A stretch of DNA of 64,000 nucleotides. Origin: Alphaproteobacteria bacterium. Lineage in GTDB: Bacteria > Pseudomonadota > Alphaproteobacteria > UBA6615. The position numbers were made by a program, and so were the translations under genes. The notes under the pieces were generated by a model. That model saw only the letters and a list, made by a program, of their open reading frames with translations. It had not been told where the DNA came from and did not search any database. The stretch is taken from positions 29,967 through 93,966 of the forward strand of contig JANQOE010000021.1 of the NCBI GenBank assembly GCA_028279245.1, written 5' to 3'. Positions 49,333-58,971 of this stretch are shown here, piece after piece. The first letter of the stretch is position 1. The number at the start of each line of letters is the position of its first letter.

Positions 49333-49965
49333 ATGCCCCAGGCCAACCCGCTCTTCGATCGCTGCTTCGACATCGCCCAGGACGAGTCCCAGGAAGCCAG
49401 GTACTCCGAGGAGGATCTTGCCGCGACCCGGCAAGCGGCCTTCGAAGAAGGGCGTCAGTCCGGCATCGCCGAAATGGCGCAGAAGAGCGAAGCCGAAGTG
49501 TCCCGGCAGTTGATCGAACAATTGGCAACGCTGTCCACACAAGACGACGAACGCCGCCGGGAAATCGCCCAAGACTGCGGCCAAGTGCTGCAAGCAATCT
49601 GCACCCGAATGGTCCCAAGGCTTGTCGAAGAAGGCCCACTGACCGAGATCTTCGGGATCGTTCAGGACTGCCTCGCCACCCAACCGAACGAGCCGCGGAT
49701 CGTCGTGCGCGTCGCGCACGACATTTCCGAAGCCGTCCAGCAACGGTTGAGCGAGCTCTCCGGCCAGTCCGGATACAACGGCGAACTCATTCTCGTGCCG
49801 GACGACGCGCTGTCTCGAAACGACTGCTCGGTTCTGTGGGCCGATGGCGGTGCCGAACGGCGCTGCGACGAAATCTGGTCGCAGATCGAAGAACTACTCA
49901 GCAGAACGCTCGGCGCCGGCAACAGCACCGAGCCCGAACCCATCGACCAGCCGGCTATACCTTAG
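49333..49965 (+). CDS. fliH: Flagellar export apparatus protein FliH
   Basis: FliH is the peripheral stalk-like regulator of the FliI ATPase. The ATG at 49333, one base after the fliG stop, gives 210 residues. It has the N-terminal YSEEDLAATRQAAFEEGRQS and GIAE pattern, a central coiled coil, and a V-ATPase E-subunit-like C-terminal domain (PRIVVRVAHDISEAVQQRLS, GELILVPDDALSRNDCSVLW, ADGGAERR). It sits between fliG and fliN, while fliI and fliJ are in a separate unit at 56-58 kb. Confidence 0.9.
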   Translation: MPQANPLFDRCFDIAQDESQEARYSEEDLAATRQAAFEEGRQSGIAEMAQKSEAEVSRQLIEQLATLSTQDDERRREIAQDCGQVLQAICTRMVPRLVEEGPLTEIFGIVQDCLATQPNEPRIVVRVAHDISEAVQQRLSELSGQSGYNGELILVPDDALSRNDCSVLWADGGAERRCDEIWSQIEELLSRTLGAGNSTEPEPIDQPAIP

Positions 49966-49974
49966 GAGTTTCCG

Positions 49975-50346
49975 ATGGCTGACGAAGACAATCTCGACTT
50001 GTCGGAGCTTGAAGAGCAGGCCCCGCCGGAAGAAAGCGCCGAAGCGCCGCCGGAGCCGGAAATTGATCCGATACCGGACGACGCATCCGACGCGCGCATC
50101 GCTACGGAACTGCAGGCCGTTTACGACATTCCGGTCCAGGTGTCGGCCGTCCTCGGCAAGTCGACGATGCAGGTGAACCAACTGCTAAAACTCGGCCGTG
50201 GCGCCGTGGTTGAACTCGACCGCAAGGTCGGCGAGGCCATCGACATCTATGTCAACAACCGATTGGTGGCCCGCGGCGAGGTCGTAATCGTCGACGAACG
50301 CCTCGGCGTGACCATGACTGAAATCATCAAGTCCGACAGGAACTAA
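49975..50346 (+). CDS. fliN: Flagellar motor switch protein FliN
   Basis: FliN completes the C ring. The 123-residue product has an acidic N-terminal region (about residues 1-40) and a SpoA domain: IPVQVSAVLGKSTMQVNQLL, KLGRGAVVELDRKVGEAIDI, YVNNRLVARGEVVIVDERLG and VTMTEIIK. AGGAG precedes the ATG. motA follows after 4 bases. Confidence 0.96.
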   Translation: MADEDNLDLSELEEQAPPEESAEAPPEPEIDPIPDDASDARIATELQAVYDIPVQVSAVLGKSTMQVNQLLKLGRGAVVELDRKVGEAIDIYVNNRLVARGEVVIVDERLGVTMTEIIKSDRN

Positions 50347-50350
50347 CCCC

Positions 50351-51178
50351 GTGCCCAGCGACATCACCGAGGAAGCGCGGCACGCACCGCTGCGCCGCCG
50401 CGGCGGCTACATCGACACGATGACGACACTCGGGTTGATCCTGGGTTTCGCCATGCTCGGCACGGCTATCGTGCTCGGCGGCTCGGTCGATGCGTTCATC
50501 GACGCCCGAGCGATGCTGATTGTTTTTGCTGGGACCTTCGCCGTTACCGCCGTCAGTTTCAGCATCGAAGACATTATCCGCACCCAGCGCATCCTGCTGA
50601 AGAGCATGATGCGGGGGCCACGCGACACCACCAACGCGGCGTATCAAATACTGGATCTCGCGGAACTCGCACGGCGCAAGGGCGTTCTGGCCCTGCAGGA
50701 CATCATCCCGGAGCTTGGCCGCGACCCGTTCCTGGCGCGTGGCCTGCAGTTAGCCGCGGATGGGCTGCCGGGCGACCAGGTCGAACGCATCATGCGTCAA
50801 GAAATGATGGCGACCGCCGAACGTCACAGCCGCGGTGTTTCGGTCCTCCACCGCGCCGCCGATGTGGCACCGGCCATGGGATTGATCGGCACGCTCGTCG
50901 GCCTCGTGCAGATGCTGGGCCGTCTGGAGGATCCCGCCACCATCGGTCCAAGCATGGCCGTCGCACTGCTGACCACTTTTTACGGCGCAGTTCTCGCCAA
51001 CATGGTCTTCACACCGTTGGCCACCAAGCTCGAGAAGAATGCAGCCGAGGAACGTTCTCTGAACGAAGTCTACGTCCTCGGCATCACCTCGATTGGCCGG
51101 CAGGAGAATCCCCGCCGGCTGGAAATCCTCATCAACACCGTTCTCCCGCCATCGAAGCGGGTGAACTACTTCGCCTAG
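50351..51178 (+). CDS. motA: Flagellar stator protein MotA (MotA/PomA family)
   Basis: MotA is the torque-generating ring of the stator. The 275-residue protein starts with GTG and has four membrane helices (about residues 22-42, 50-70, 165-190 and 200-220). The ion-path motif is HRAADVAPAMGLIGTLVGLV, with TTFYGAVLANMVFTPLATKL following and charged cytoplasmic residues between helices 2 and 3. No motB follows it. The only MotB-like genes are the pair at 8.9-10.2 kb. It is placed between fliN and flbD. Confidence 0.93.
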   Translation: MPSDITEEARHAPLRRRGGYIDTMTTLGLILGFAMLGTAIVLGGSVDAFIDARAMLIVFAGTFAVTAVSFSIEDIIRTQRILLKSMMRGPRDTTNAAYQILDLAELARRKGVLALQDIIPELGRDPFLARGLQLAADGLPGDQVERIMRQEMMATAERHSRGVSVLHRAADVAPAMGLIGTLVGLVQMLGRLEDPATIGPSMAVALLTTFYGAVLANMVFTPLATKLEKNAAEERSLNEVYVLGITSIGRQENPRRLEILINTVLPPSKRVNYFA

Positions 51179-51195
51179 ATCCGGGGACAAGCCTC

Positions 51196-52545
51196 ATGAG
51201 ACTTCTCATCATCGGACGGCTCGGCGGCCACATTACCGAGGCGACAAAGATCGCCATGGCCCGCGGCGCCAAAGTGTCCCAAGTCGACGCGGTCGAACTC
51301 GGTCTGCAGGCGTTGCGGGCCGGCCAAGGGTTCGAACTCGTCATGGTCGACCTTGCCTCGGACGTCCCCGGTCTCATCACCGCGATGGAGCGGGAGCGCA
51401 TCAACACACCGGTCGTCGCTTGCGGCATCGAGAACGATGCCGATGCTGCCGTCCGCGCGATCAAGGCCGGTGCTAAGGAATATGTACCCCTGCCGCCGGA
51501 CCCGGATCTCATCGCCGCGGTGCTCGAGGCCGTGGCCGCGGAAAACAACGAAGTCATCTTCCGCGACCGCTCGATGACCGAGGTGCTGGAACTGGCCGAC
51601 CGCGTCGCGCCATCCGACGCCAGCATCCTCATCAACGGTGACTCCGGCACCGGTAAGGAAGTCATCTCCCGTTACATCCACCGCAAGTCGCGCCGCAGCG
51701 GCGCCATCTTCGTCTCGGTCAACTGCGCCGCCATCCCGGACAATCTTCTCGAGTCCGAACTCTTCGGTCACGAGAAGGGTGCCTTTACCGGCGCCGTGGC
51801 CCGGCGTATCGGCCGGTTCGAAGAAGCAAACGGCGGCACTCTGCTACTTGACGAGATTTCGGAAATGGACCCCCGGCTCCAGGCCAAGCTGCTGCGCGCC
51901 ATTCAGGAGCGGGAGATTCAGCGCCTCGGCAGCAACAAGCCGGTCAAGGTCGACATCAGGCTGCTGGCCACCACCAATCGGGATCTCTCGGAGGAAGTGC
52001 GCAAAGGCACTTTCCGCGAAGACCTGTTCTACCGGCTGAACGTGGTCGGCCTGCGCATCCCGCCGCTGCGTGAGCGGCCGGACGATATCGCCGCCCTGTC
52101 CACCCATTTCGCGAGGCAGTTCGCCAGCGCCAACGGCGTGGAGTTCCGCGACCTCTCCACAGCCGCCCTCGACATGTTGAAACAGCACCACTGGCCCGGC
52201 AACGTGCGCGAACTTGAGAACACCATTCACCGCGCCGTCCTTCTGTCCCAGGGCCCAGAGATTTCGGTCAACGCCATCCACGTCCCGGGCCTCGCCGGAC
52301 AGGCGGCGATACTGGCGCAACCCGACGAGCAGGGCAACGACACCCAGTCACTCGTTGGCCGGACCGTGGCCGAAGTCGAACGTGATCTGATCCTGGACAC
52401 GGTCAGCCATTGCCTCGGCAACCGGACCCATGCCGCCAACATCCTCGGCATCTCCATCCGGACGCTGCGGAACAAGCTCAAGCAATATGCGCAAGAGGGC
52501 GTCCAGGTCCCGATGCCCGGTGCGGGCGAGCGCCTTAGCGCCTGA
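51196..52545 (+). CDS. flbD: Sigma-54-dependent flagellar regulator FlbD
   Basis: FlbD is an NtrC-type activator of late flagellar genes. The 449-residue protein has an atypical receiver-like domain (1-120): VMVDLASDVP keeps an Asp, but the N-terminal acidic pair of true receivers is replaced by LLIIGRLGG, consistent with control by FliX rather than a kinase. The AAA+ domain (about 125-365) has Walker A GDSGTGKEV, GAFTGA (HEKGAFTGAVARRIGRFEEA) and Walker B GGTLLLDEISEMD. The C-terminal helix-turn-helix is HAANILGISIRTLRNKLKQY. It should act at the sigma-54 promoters listed here. Confidence 0.95.
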   Translation: MRLLIIGRLGGHITEATKIAMARGAKVSQVDAVELGLQALRAGQGFELVMVDLASDVPGLITAMERERINTPVVACGIENDADAAVRAIKAGAKEYVPLPPDPDLIAAVLEAVAAENNEVIFRDRSMTEVLELADRVAPSDASILINGDSGTGKEVISRYIHRKSRRSGAIFVSVNCAAIPDNLLESELFGHEKGAFTGAVARRIGRFEEANGGTLLLDEISEMDPRLQAKLLRAIQEREIQRLGSNKPVKVDIRLLATTNRDLSEEVRKGTFREDLFYRLNVVGLRIPPLRERPDDIAALSTHFARQFASANGVEFRDLSTAALDMLKQHHWPGNVRELENTIHRAVLLSQGPEISVNAIHVPGLAGQAAILAQPDEQGNDTQSLVGRTVAEVERDLILDTVSHCLGNRTHAANILGISIRTLRNKLKQYAQEGVQVPMPGAGERLSA

Positions 52546-52565
52546 TACGGCGTCGGCATCCCGCA

Positions 52566-54719
52566 ATGACTGACGCACAGACAGAGATCGAACCCATGGA
52601 TAGCGGCGGCGCCACCGCCGGTGGGGGCAGTACGTCTGTCGACGCATTGGGTCAGCAACTGGCGGGCGGTATCTCCGCAATGCTGCGCCGGGGCGACATC
52701 GCCCTTGCCCTAGGCATCGTCGCAATCCTGGCGGTGCTTATTCTGCCGATGCCGCGCTGGATGCTGGATATCAGTCTGGCGGTTTCCATCACCTTCTCGG
52801 TCATGGTTCTCATGACCGCCTTGTTCATCAAGGAACCTCTGGAGTTCAGCTCCTTCCCGACCGTCTTGCTAATCGCGGCCATGTTGCGGCTGTCGTTGAA
52901 TCTCGCATCGACCCGGCTGATTCTGGCGAACGGCCATGAAGGACCAGCCGCAGCTGGTCAGGTCATCGAATCCTTCGGCCGCATCGTCATGAGCGGCAAT
53001 TTCGTCATCGGCATTATCGCCTTCGCCATCCTGGTGATCGTCAACTTCGTCGTCATCACCAAGGGCTCCGGCCGCATCGCCGAGGTCGCCGCCCGTTTCA
53101 GCTTGGACTCCCTACCCGGCAAGCAGATGGCCATCGACGCCGATCTCTCCGCCGGCTTGATCAACGAGGACGAAGCCCGCACCCGCCGGAAGACCCTCGA
53201 AGACGAAAGCAGCTTCTTCGGCGCCATGGACGGTGCCGCCAAATTCGTGCGTGGTGACGCCATCGCCGGTCTGCTGATCACCTTCATCAACATCATCGGC
53301 GGCATCATCATCGGTGTTGGCCAGCAGGGTTTGACCTTTGGCGAGGCCGGCGAGTCCTACACGCTGCTGACCGTCGGCGACGGGCTGGTCAGCCAGATCC
53401 CGGCTCTCATCGTCTCTACCGCGGCTGGTCTCGTCGTCACCAAAGCCGGCGTCAGCGGCAGCGCCGAAAAGGCAGTGTTCGGCCAGCTCTCCGGATACCC
53501 CAGTGCGCTCGGTCTGACCGCCGTCCTGATGATCAGCCTCGGTTTCATGCCCGGGCTTCCGTTCCTGCCCTTTGCCATGCTCGGTGGCACCGCCGGTTAC
53601 GCCGCTTGGACAATGACGAAGCGGCAGAAGGTGCAAGCCGAGGAAACGGCCCAGGCCGAACTCGCGGCGGCGGCGCCCATTGCCGAAGAACCAATCTCAA
53701 CCGCGCTCCACATCGATCAGATCCGGCTCGAACTCGGCTACGGCCTGCTGTCGATGATCGACTCTGAAAAAGGTGTGCAGCTCACCGACCAGATCAAAGC
53801 ACTGCGCCGCCAACTGGCCAACGAAATGGGCTTCATCCTGCCCGCAGTTCGCATTCAGGATAATCTGCAGCTCGCCTCCAATGCCTACACGATCCGCCTC
53901 AAGGAAATCGAGAGCGGCCGCGGCGAACTGCGTCCATCGATGCTGCTCATCATGGACCCGCGCGGCGAGGCCATTTCGCTGCCCGGCGAAAACACCGTCG
54001 AGCCGACGTTTGGGCTGCCGGCCATGTGGGTCGGGGAACAGCACAAGGAAGAAGCGCTGTTCCGCGGCTACACCGTGGTCGATGCGCCCACCGTTATCAC
54101 CACCCATCTGACCGAGCTGATCAAAGACGGCATGGCCGAACTCCTGTCCTACGCCGAAACGCAGCGGCTGATGGACGAGTTGGACAAGAGCCAACAGAAG
54201 CTGATCGCCGACATGGTCCCCACCCAGATCACCGTCGGCGGCATTCAGCGCGTGCTCCAGAACCTGTTGAGCGAACGGGTGTCGATCCGCGATCTGCCGA
54301 CGATCCTCGAAGCCGTCAACGAAGCCTGCGCCAGCACTCGCAACGTTATGGCCATCACCGAACATGTACGGGCACGCCTGGCGCGGCAACTTTGCGACGA
54401 CTCCGCAGCCGAAGATGGCTCAATTCCCATTCTGTCCATGTCCCCGGATTGGGAACAGGAATTCGGTACGGCACTGGTTGGTGAAGGCGATGATCTCCAA
54501 CTGGCGATGGCCCCGTCCAAACTGCAGGAGTTCATCACCGCCGTCCGCCGCGAGTTCGATCAGCAGGCCCTGCATGGCAACATCCCGGTCCTGCTGACCA
54601 GCCCCCGCATGCGCCCCTACGTACGTTCGATCGTTGAACGCTTCCGGCCGCAGACGACCGTCCTGTCGCAGAACGAGATTCACCCGAAGGCGCGCATCCG
54701 CACGCTCGGGGTGGTCTGA
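52566..54719 (+). CDS. flhA: Flagellar export gate protein FlhA
   Basis: FlhA is the large export gate subunit that binds chaperone-substrate complexes. The 717-residue protein has an N-terminal set of about eight membrane helices (roughly residues 45-330), with the conserved FHIPEP region here reading KEPLEFSSFPTVLLIAAMLR and LRLSLNLASTRLILANGHEG. A large cytoplasmic domain follows from about 360 (LLSMIDSEKGVQLTDQIKAL, ITTHLTELIKDGMAELLSYA, IPVLLTSPRMRPYVRSIVER). It follows flbD by 20 bases. Confidence 0.97.
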   Translation: MTDAQTEIEPMDSGGATAGGGSTSVDALGQQLAGGISAMLRRGDIALALGIVAILAVLILPMPRWMLDISLAVSITFSVMVLMTALFIKEPLEFSSFPTVLLIAAMLRLSLNLASTRLILANGHEGPAAAGQVIESFGRIVMSGNFVIGIIAFAILVIVNFVVITKGSGRIAEVAARFSLDSLPGKQMAIDADLSAGLINEDEARTRRKTLEDESSFFGAMDGAAKFVRGDAIAGLLITFINIIGGIIIGVGQQGLTFGEAGESYTLLTVGDGLVSQIPALIVSTAAGLVVTKAGVSGSAEKAVFGQLSGYPSALGLTAVLMISLGFMPGLPFLPFAMLGGTAGYAAWTMTKRQKVQAEETAQAELAAAAPIAEEPISTALHIDQIRLELGYGLLSMIDSEKGVQLTDQIKALRRQLANEMGFILPAVRIQDNLQLASNAYTIRLKEIESGRGELRPSMLLIMDPRGEAISLPGENTVEPTFGLPAMWVGEQHKEEALFRGYTVVDAPTVITTHLTELIKDGMAELLSYAETQRLMDELDKSQQKLIADMVPTQITVGGIQRVLQNLLSERVSIRDLPTILEAVNEACASTRNVMAITEHVRARLARQLCDDSAAEDGSIPILSMSPDWEQEFGTALVGEGDDLQLAMAPSKLQEFITAVRREFDQQALHGNIPVLLTSPRMRPYVRSIVERFRPQTTVLSQNEIHPKARIRTLGVV

Positions 54720-54743
54720 GCGCAGCGGTGAGACCGTGGCAGA

Positions 54744-56240
54744 ATGTCCGAGGTAAACCGCACCCAGGCCCCGCAAGGCGCCGGTCCGCTGCCAGCATCG
54801 GGACCGTCCAACACCGGCTCTGGGACCGGCGGCGCAGGTAACTTTTCAAGTTCCGTCACGATCTTCCACCCCGGCGCCGAGCTGGCAAAGCTTGTCGTCG
54901 GCCAGCGGATCGACGCCACGGTCCTCAGATCCGACGAAGCGGGCCTCACCCGGCTGTTGCTGAACAACACGCAGGTCTCCGTCCACCTCAATCCGCCCCC
55001 GGCAAAAGGCACGGTGGTCCGCTTCCAGGTTGCCTCGGTCACGCCCGCCGTATCCTTGCAACTGTTAGACACCGCCTTGGCGATCCGGCCCAACGGCAAC
55101 ATCATCGGCCAGCAACCGGCAACCAGCGCCCTCCCGCGCATCGCGCCGGGGCAAGTGCTACAGGCACATTTCTCCAACGAGGGCCCGGCCCGGCTGGCGC
55201 CCACCGGGCACCCGCTGATGTCCGCCAAGTCACCTGTGAAAGCCTACGTCGCCAACGCGGTCACCACATCGACGACCCCACCGGCATCCAGCCTGCTGGC
55301 GGATGGTCCCGTGGCCATCCGCGTCCTCGCCATCCACACCGGCATCGCCAAACAAGCCAGCACCGCCGTCCAACTGACCAACCCGGCAGAGCCGAAGGGC
55401 CAGATTGTCACGGGCGAACTCTCGACCTCTTCCACCGGCCGCCCGAGCATCGAAACACCGGTCGGGCGCTTCACCCTGGACCGGCCGCCCGGCTTGCCCG
55501 AGGGCACCCGCATCCAGGTGCAGGTCAACCCGCTGGGACCTCGTCCCGGTATCATGACCGGCGCCAACGTCACCCCGGTTATGACGACCACCCATTTCTG
55601 GGACGACTTCCAGACGGCACTGCAACAGGTCGTCGCCAACCCCGCCGCCCCACAGGCGGTTGCCCAGGCGACCCCGCAAGCCGGACCACGCCTGACCACA
55701 ACCGTCGTCTTCCTGCTGAGCGCGCTGTCCGGCGGCCGGCTTCAGGACTGGCTAGGACGCGAGTCTCTGGAAACGCTGCAACGGGAACAGCCGCAACTGC
55801 TCGGCAGGCTCACCGAAGCCTTCACCCAGCTAAGCCAGAATAGCCGCGAGTCGATCCAAGGCGACTGGCGGCTGCTCTACCTGCCCTTCCTCAGCGACCA
55901 GTGGCTCAGCCCGTTGCGCCTGTTCCTCCGCAATCAGCACGAAGACGGTTCGGCCGGCGGCAAACAGCACAACCAGGGCACGCGATTTGTCTTGGAAGCC
56001 GAGTTGAGCCGGCTAGGCCTGTTCCAACTCGATGGCTTCGTCCGTGATCGAAACTTCGACCTGACCATTCACACGACACAGCAACTTGCGGAAAACCACC
56101 GCACCGCCATCAAACAGATCTTCAGTAAGGCCGGCGAAGCGGCCAACTTCTCGGGCCGCCTGGAGTTCGTGGCGTCGCCGGTGGTGCTGCACGAAAGCAA
56201 TCCCACCGCCCCGGCCACCCACAACGGCGTGCTGGCCTAA
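54744..56240 (+). CDS. Second FliK-like / hook-length-control-like protein
   Basis: The 498-residue product has a Gly/Pro/Ser-rich start and a domain at about residues 45-120 (GQRIDATVLRSDEAGLTRLL, LNNTQVSVHLNPPPAKGTVV). After a low-complexity middle, the C-terminal region from about 415 (TRFVLEAELSRLGLFQLDGF, VRDRNFDLTIHTTQQLAENH, RTAIKQIF) resembles the FliK C-terminal fold (SRLG...Q.DG...) seen in FliK-type proteins of other bacteria. It follows flhA and converges with fliJ, overlapping 4 bases. A true FliK is at 42700, so this may be a paralogue with a separate export role. Confidence 0.7.
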   Translation: MSEVNRTQAPQGAGPLPASGPSNTGSGTGGAGNFSSSVTIFHPGAELAKLVVGQRIDATVLRSDEAGLTRLLLNNTQVSVHLNPPPAKGTVVRFQVASVTPAVSLQLLDTALAIRPNGNIIGQQPATSALPRIAPGQVLQAHFSNEGPARLAPTGHPLMSAKSPVKAYVANAVTTSTTPPASSLLADGPVAIRVLAIHTGIAKQASTAVQLTNPAEPKGQIVTGELSTSSTGRPSIETPVGRFTLDRPPGLPEGTRIQVQVNPLGPRPGIMTGANVTPVMTTTHFWDDFQTALQQVVANPAAPQAVAQATPQAGPRLTTTVVFLLSALSGGRLQDWLGRESLETLQREQPQLLGRLTEAFTQLSQNSRESIQGDWRLLYLPFLSDQWLSPLRLFLRNQHEDGSAGGKQHNQGTRFVLEAELSRLGLFQLDGFVRDRNFDLTIHTTQQLAENHRTAIKQIFSKAGEAANFSGRLEFVASPVVLHESNPTAPATHNGVLA

Positions 56241-56647
56241 CCCCTCGCCGCCCGCTGCTGGGCAATCTCGTCCATCGCGGCCTGCTCTTGCCGCGCCCGC
56301 TCGACTTGCGCTTCCTGGAGTCGCTGCTGCTCCAACAACTCGATCCGCTTCCATTCACTGAACGCCGCGGCGACGACCGCGCGATGCGCGTCGAGCTCCT
56401 CGTCCAGCCTGGCAATGGATTGACGTCCCGCCTCCTGCCGGGCGCGCGTCGCGTCGGCAAAGCGCGCATAGGCGGCTGCCGTCTCCACCGTCTGGCCGGC
56501 GAGCGCCGCTTCCGCCGCCAGATCATCGTCCAGCTGTTGGATCGACCGCTCGATCTCCGCCCGCTGCGCCTCCACCGTGGAGACGACCCGCCGCGCCTCG
56601 TCCAGTTCAGACTTCCGCAAGCGGACCAGCTTGGCCAGCCGGCTCAT
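56237..56647 (-). CDS. fliJ: Flagellar export protein FliJ
   Basis: FliJ is the coiled-coil stalk that activates FliI and cycles chaperones. The 136-residue product is one long helical hairpin ([40 protein letters not shown], ... [20 protein letters not shown]) with the typical basic/Gln-rich pattern. It overlaps fliI by 4 bases. Sequence similarity in this family is low, but length, coiled coil and position after fliI fit. Confidence 0.88.
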   Translation of the reverse strand: MSRLAKLVRLRKSELDEARRVVSTVEAQRAEIERSIQQLDDDLAAEAALAGQTVETAAAYARFADATRARQEAGRQSIARLDEELDAHRAVVAAAFSEWKRIELLEQQRLQEAQVERARQEQAAMDEIAQQRAARG

Positions 56648-58005
56648 TTGGCTTCAGGCTCCGGAACGTCTTCACCGGGTACGCCCAAGATCGTCGCCAG
56701 TTGGGCATAGCCATCTTCCAGCGACGCCATTTCGTCTTTTGTCTGACCCAGCAACCCTTCGAGCGCCGGATACAGGCGGATCGCTTCGTCAACCTCCGGA
56801 TCGGCACCCGCCTTGTAGGCGCCCAGCCGGATCATGTCGGCCATATCGTCGTAGCGGGCCAACAGTTGGCGCGCCCGGCTGACCAGTTCGGTTTCCTGGG
56901 GCGTGTTGCAGTCCGGCATCGTCCGCGACACCGACCGCAAAATGTTAATAGCCGGGAACCGGCCCCGTTCGGCGATCGCCCGGTCGAGCACGATGTGTCC
57001 ATCGACAGTGCCGCGCACCGCATCAGCGATCGGTTCGTTATGGTCATCGCCCTCGACCAAGACCGTGAACAGGCCGGTGATGTTGCCGCTGCCCTGAACA
57101 CCGGGCCCCGCCCGCTCCAACAGCTTCGGCAGCTCGGCGAACACCGTCGGTGTATAGCCCTTGCTGGCCGGCGGCTCGCCGCTGGCCAGGCCGATCTCCC
57201 GCTGGGCCATCGCGAAGCGGGTGATACTGTCGATCAGGCAGAGCACTTCGTTGCCCATATCCCGGAAGCACTCGGCCAGCGCCATTGTAATGTGCGCAGC
57301 CTGCCGCCGCATCAGCGCCGTCTCATCGGACGTCGCCACCACGACAATGCTGCGCTCCAGACCGGCCTCGCCGAGATCGTCCTCGATAAACTCCTGGACC
57401 TCCCGCCCCCGTTCGCCGATCAGCCCGATCACCGCCACATCCGAGGCGGTGAACCGGGTCAGCATCGACATCAGCACCGACTTGCCGACACCCGAACCGG
57501 AGAAGATGCCCATCCGCTGGCCGCGGCAGCAGGTCAGGAAGGTGTTGATGGACCGGACGCCCAGATCCAGCTTCTCGCCGACCCGGCCGCGCAGATGCGC
57601 CGGCGGCGGACTACCACGCAGCCGGTAGGAGACCTTGCCCATCGGCAGCGGCCCTTTGCCGTCGATCGGCTCACCCATGCCGTTGATGACCCGCCCCAGC
57701 CAGCCGGCCGAAGGATGCACCGTTGGCGTGGCATCGCCCACCCGGGCCATGCAGCCGACCCCGACCCCATCCAGCGAGCCGAAGGAAAGCAGCAACGCTC
57801 GGTCGTTGCGGAAGCCGACCACCTCACAGGCCACGGTCGAGCCGTCCCGGCCGACAATATGGCAGCGCCCGCCAACGGACAGCGTGCGTTGCACACCACC
57901 CACTTCCACCATCATTCCGAGTATCGCCGTCACCCGACCGAACAACTGATACGGCGGCACCCGCTCGATCTCAGCAACTAGATGGCGAAGAACGTCTGTT
58001 TTCAT
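56644..58005 (-). CDS. fliI: Flagellum-specific ATPase FliI
   Basis: FliI is the hexameric ATPase of the export system. The 453-residue protein has the Walker A motif [20 protein letters not shown], the family segments [40 protein letters not shown] (Walker B), [40 protein letters not shown], and a C-terminal region for FliH/FliJ contact. It is divergent from ctrA, with 180 bases between the starts. Confidence 0.97.
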   Translation of the reverse strand: MKTDVLRHLVAEIERVPPYQLFGRVTAILGMMVEVGGVQRTLSVGGRCHIVGRDGSTVACEVVGFRNDRALLLSFGSLDGVGVGCMARVGDATPTVHPSAGWLGRVINGMGEPIDGKGPLPMGKVSYRLRGSPPPAHLRGRVGEKLDLGVRSINTFLTCCRGQRMGIFSGSGVGKSVLMSMLTRFTASDVAVIGLIGERGREVQEFIEDDLGEAGLERSIVVVATSDETALMRRQAAHITMALAECFRDMGNEVLCLIDSITRFAMAQREIGLASGEPPASKGYTPTVFAELPKLLERAGPGVQGSGNITGLFTVLVEGDDHNEPIADAVRGTVDGHIVLDRAIAERGRFPAINILRSVSRTMPDCNTPQETELVSRARQLLARYDDMADMIRLGAYKAGADPEVDEAIRLYPALEGLLGQTKDEMASLEDGYAQLATILGVPGEDVPEPEAK

Positions 58006-58051
58006 GCAGAAAAGGGCTGTAAGAAGGCCTCTTCAGTCTCGATTTACCTCT

Positions 58052-58137
58052 TTAAGTTTCGGTAAAATTTCTTTCCGGGTTATTTGCCAACAAGAATTTG
58101 TTAACCACTTAGGGCTAGATTTGTTAATGATCCTTAA
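58052..58137. promoter_or_regulatory. Cluster of CtrA-like sites in the fliI/ctrA divergent gap
   Basis: TTAA-GTTTCGG-TAAA (58052-58066) is one base off the CtrA box. TTAACCAC (58101-58108) matches seven of eight half-site bases. TTAA-TGATCC-TTAA (58124-58137) has the right halves but 6-base spacing. Together they suggest autoregulation of ctrA and CtrA control of fliI-fliJ. None is a perfect box. Confidence 0.5.
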
Positions 58138-58185
58138 GTGGCAACGGCGCGTGGGGCGCCAGATTGCGCAGGTTCGGAGCAAAAG

Positions 58186-58905
58186 ATGCGAATATTGTTG
58201 GTAGAGGACGATTCGACCACCGCTCAGAGCATTCAGATGATGCTCAAGTCGGAAGGTTATGTTTGCGATACCACCGATCTCGGCGAGGACGGCCTGGAGA
58301 TTGGTAAACTATACGACTACGACATCATCATTCTCGACCTGATGCTACCCGACATCGACGGGTACGAAGTGCTTCGACGCTTGCGCGCGGCCAATGTCCG
58401 TACACCGATCCTTATTCTGTCGGGACTGAACGAGCCCGATAACAAGATCAAGGGTCTCGGCATCGGCGCCGATGACTATCTGACCAAGCCGTTCGACAAG
58501 CGTGAATTGATCGCCCGCGTCCAGGCGATTGTCCGACGCTCGAAGGGCCATTCGGACAGCATTATCAAGACCGGCCGTCTAACGGTGAACCTCGACGCCC
58601 GGACCGCCGAAACGGAGGCTGGTCCAGTCCATCTGACCGGCAAGGAATACGGCATCCTCGAGCTCCTGTCGCTGCGCAAGGGAACGACCCTGACCAAGGA
58701 AATGTTCCTCAACCACCTATATGGCGGCATGGACGAACCCGAATTGAAGATCATCGACGTATTTGTCTGCAAGCTGCGCAAGAAGCTGGCCCAGGCATTG
58801 GACGGCGACAACTACATCGAGACGGTCTGGGGCCGCGGCTACGTCCTGCGCGACCCGCCGGAGAAGACATCGGAAGGCCCGAGCCGCGACGCCGTCGCTG
58901 CCTAG
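58186..58905 (+). CDS. ctrA: Cell-cycle/motility response regulator CtrA
   Basis: CtrA is an OmpR-type regulator that controls flagellar genes in alphaproteobacteria. I start it at the ATG at 58186 (239 residues, [20 protein letters not shown]). The receiver has acidic residues at 7-9 and phospho-acceptor D51 ([20 protein letters not shown]). The C-terminal winged helix is highly conserved ([80 protein letters not shown]). The tail after it is short and variable. Targets are inferred from the TTAA-N7-TTAA boxes in this window. Confidence 0.96.
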   Translation: MRILLVEDDSTTAQSIQMMLKSEGYVCDTTDLGEDGLEIGKLYDYDIIILDLMLPDIDGYEVLRRLRAANVRTPILILSGLNEPDNKIKGLGIGADDYLTKPFDKRELIARVQAIVRRSKGHSDSIIKTGRLTVNLDARTAETEAGPVHLTGKEYGILELLSLRKGTTLTKEMFLNHLYGGMDEPELKIIDVFVCKLRKKLAQALDGDNYIETVWGRGYVLRDPPEKTSEGPSRDAVAA

Positions 58906-58922
58906 GCCAACCCCGCAAAAGC

Positions 58923-58952
58923 AAAGAGCCGGCAAATGCCGGCTCTTTTTTT
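58923..58952 (+). terminator. Rho-independent terminator after ctrA
   Basis: AGAGCCGGC-AAAT-GCCGGCTCT (58925-58946) is a perfect 9-bp stem flanked by AAAG and followed by TTTTTT. On the minus strand a shorter T-run follows, so it may also serve cheR, whose stop is 20 bases away. Confidence 0.92.
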
Positions 58953-58971
58953 GTCTGCGTTTGTGAAATGC

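Noticed and set aside
58075..58095. Possible FlbD-type repeat upstream of ctrA (reverse of TTCCGGGTTATTTGCC)
   Set aside because: Too many mismatches in one arm compared with the other copies.
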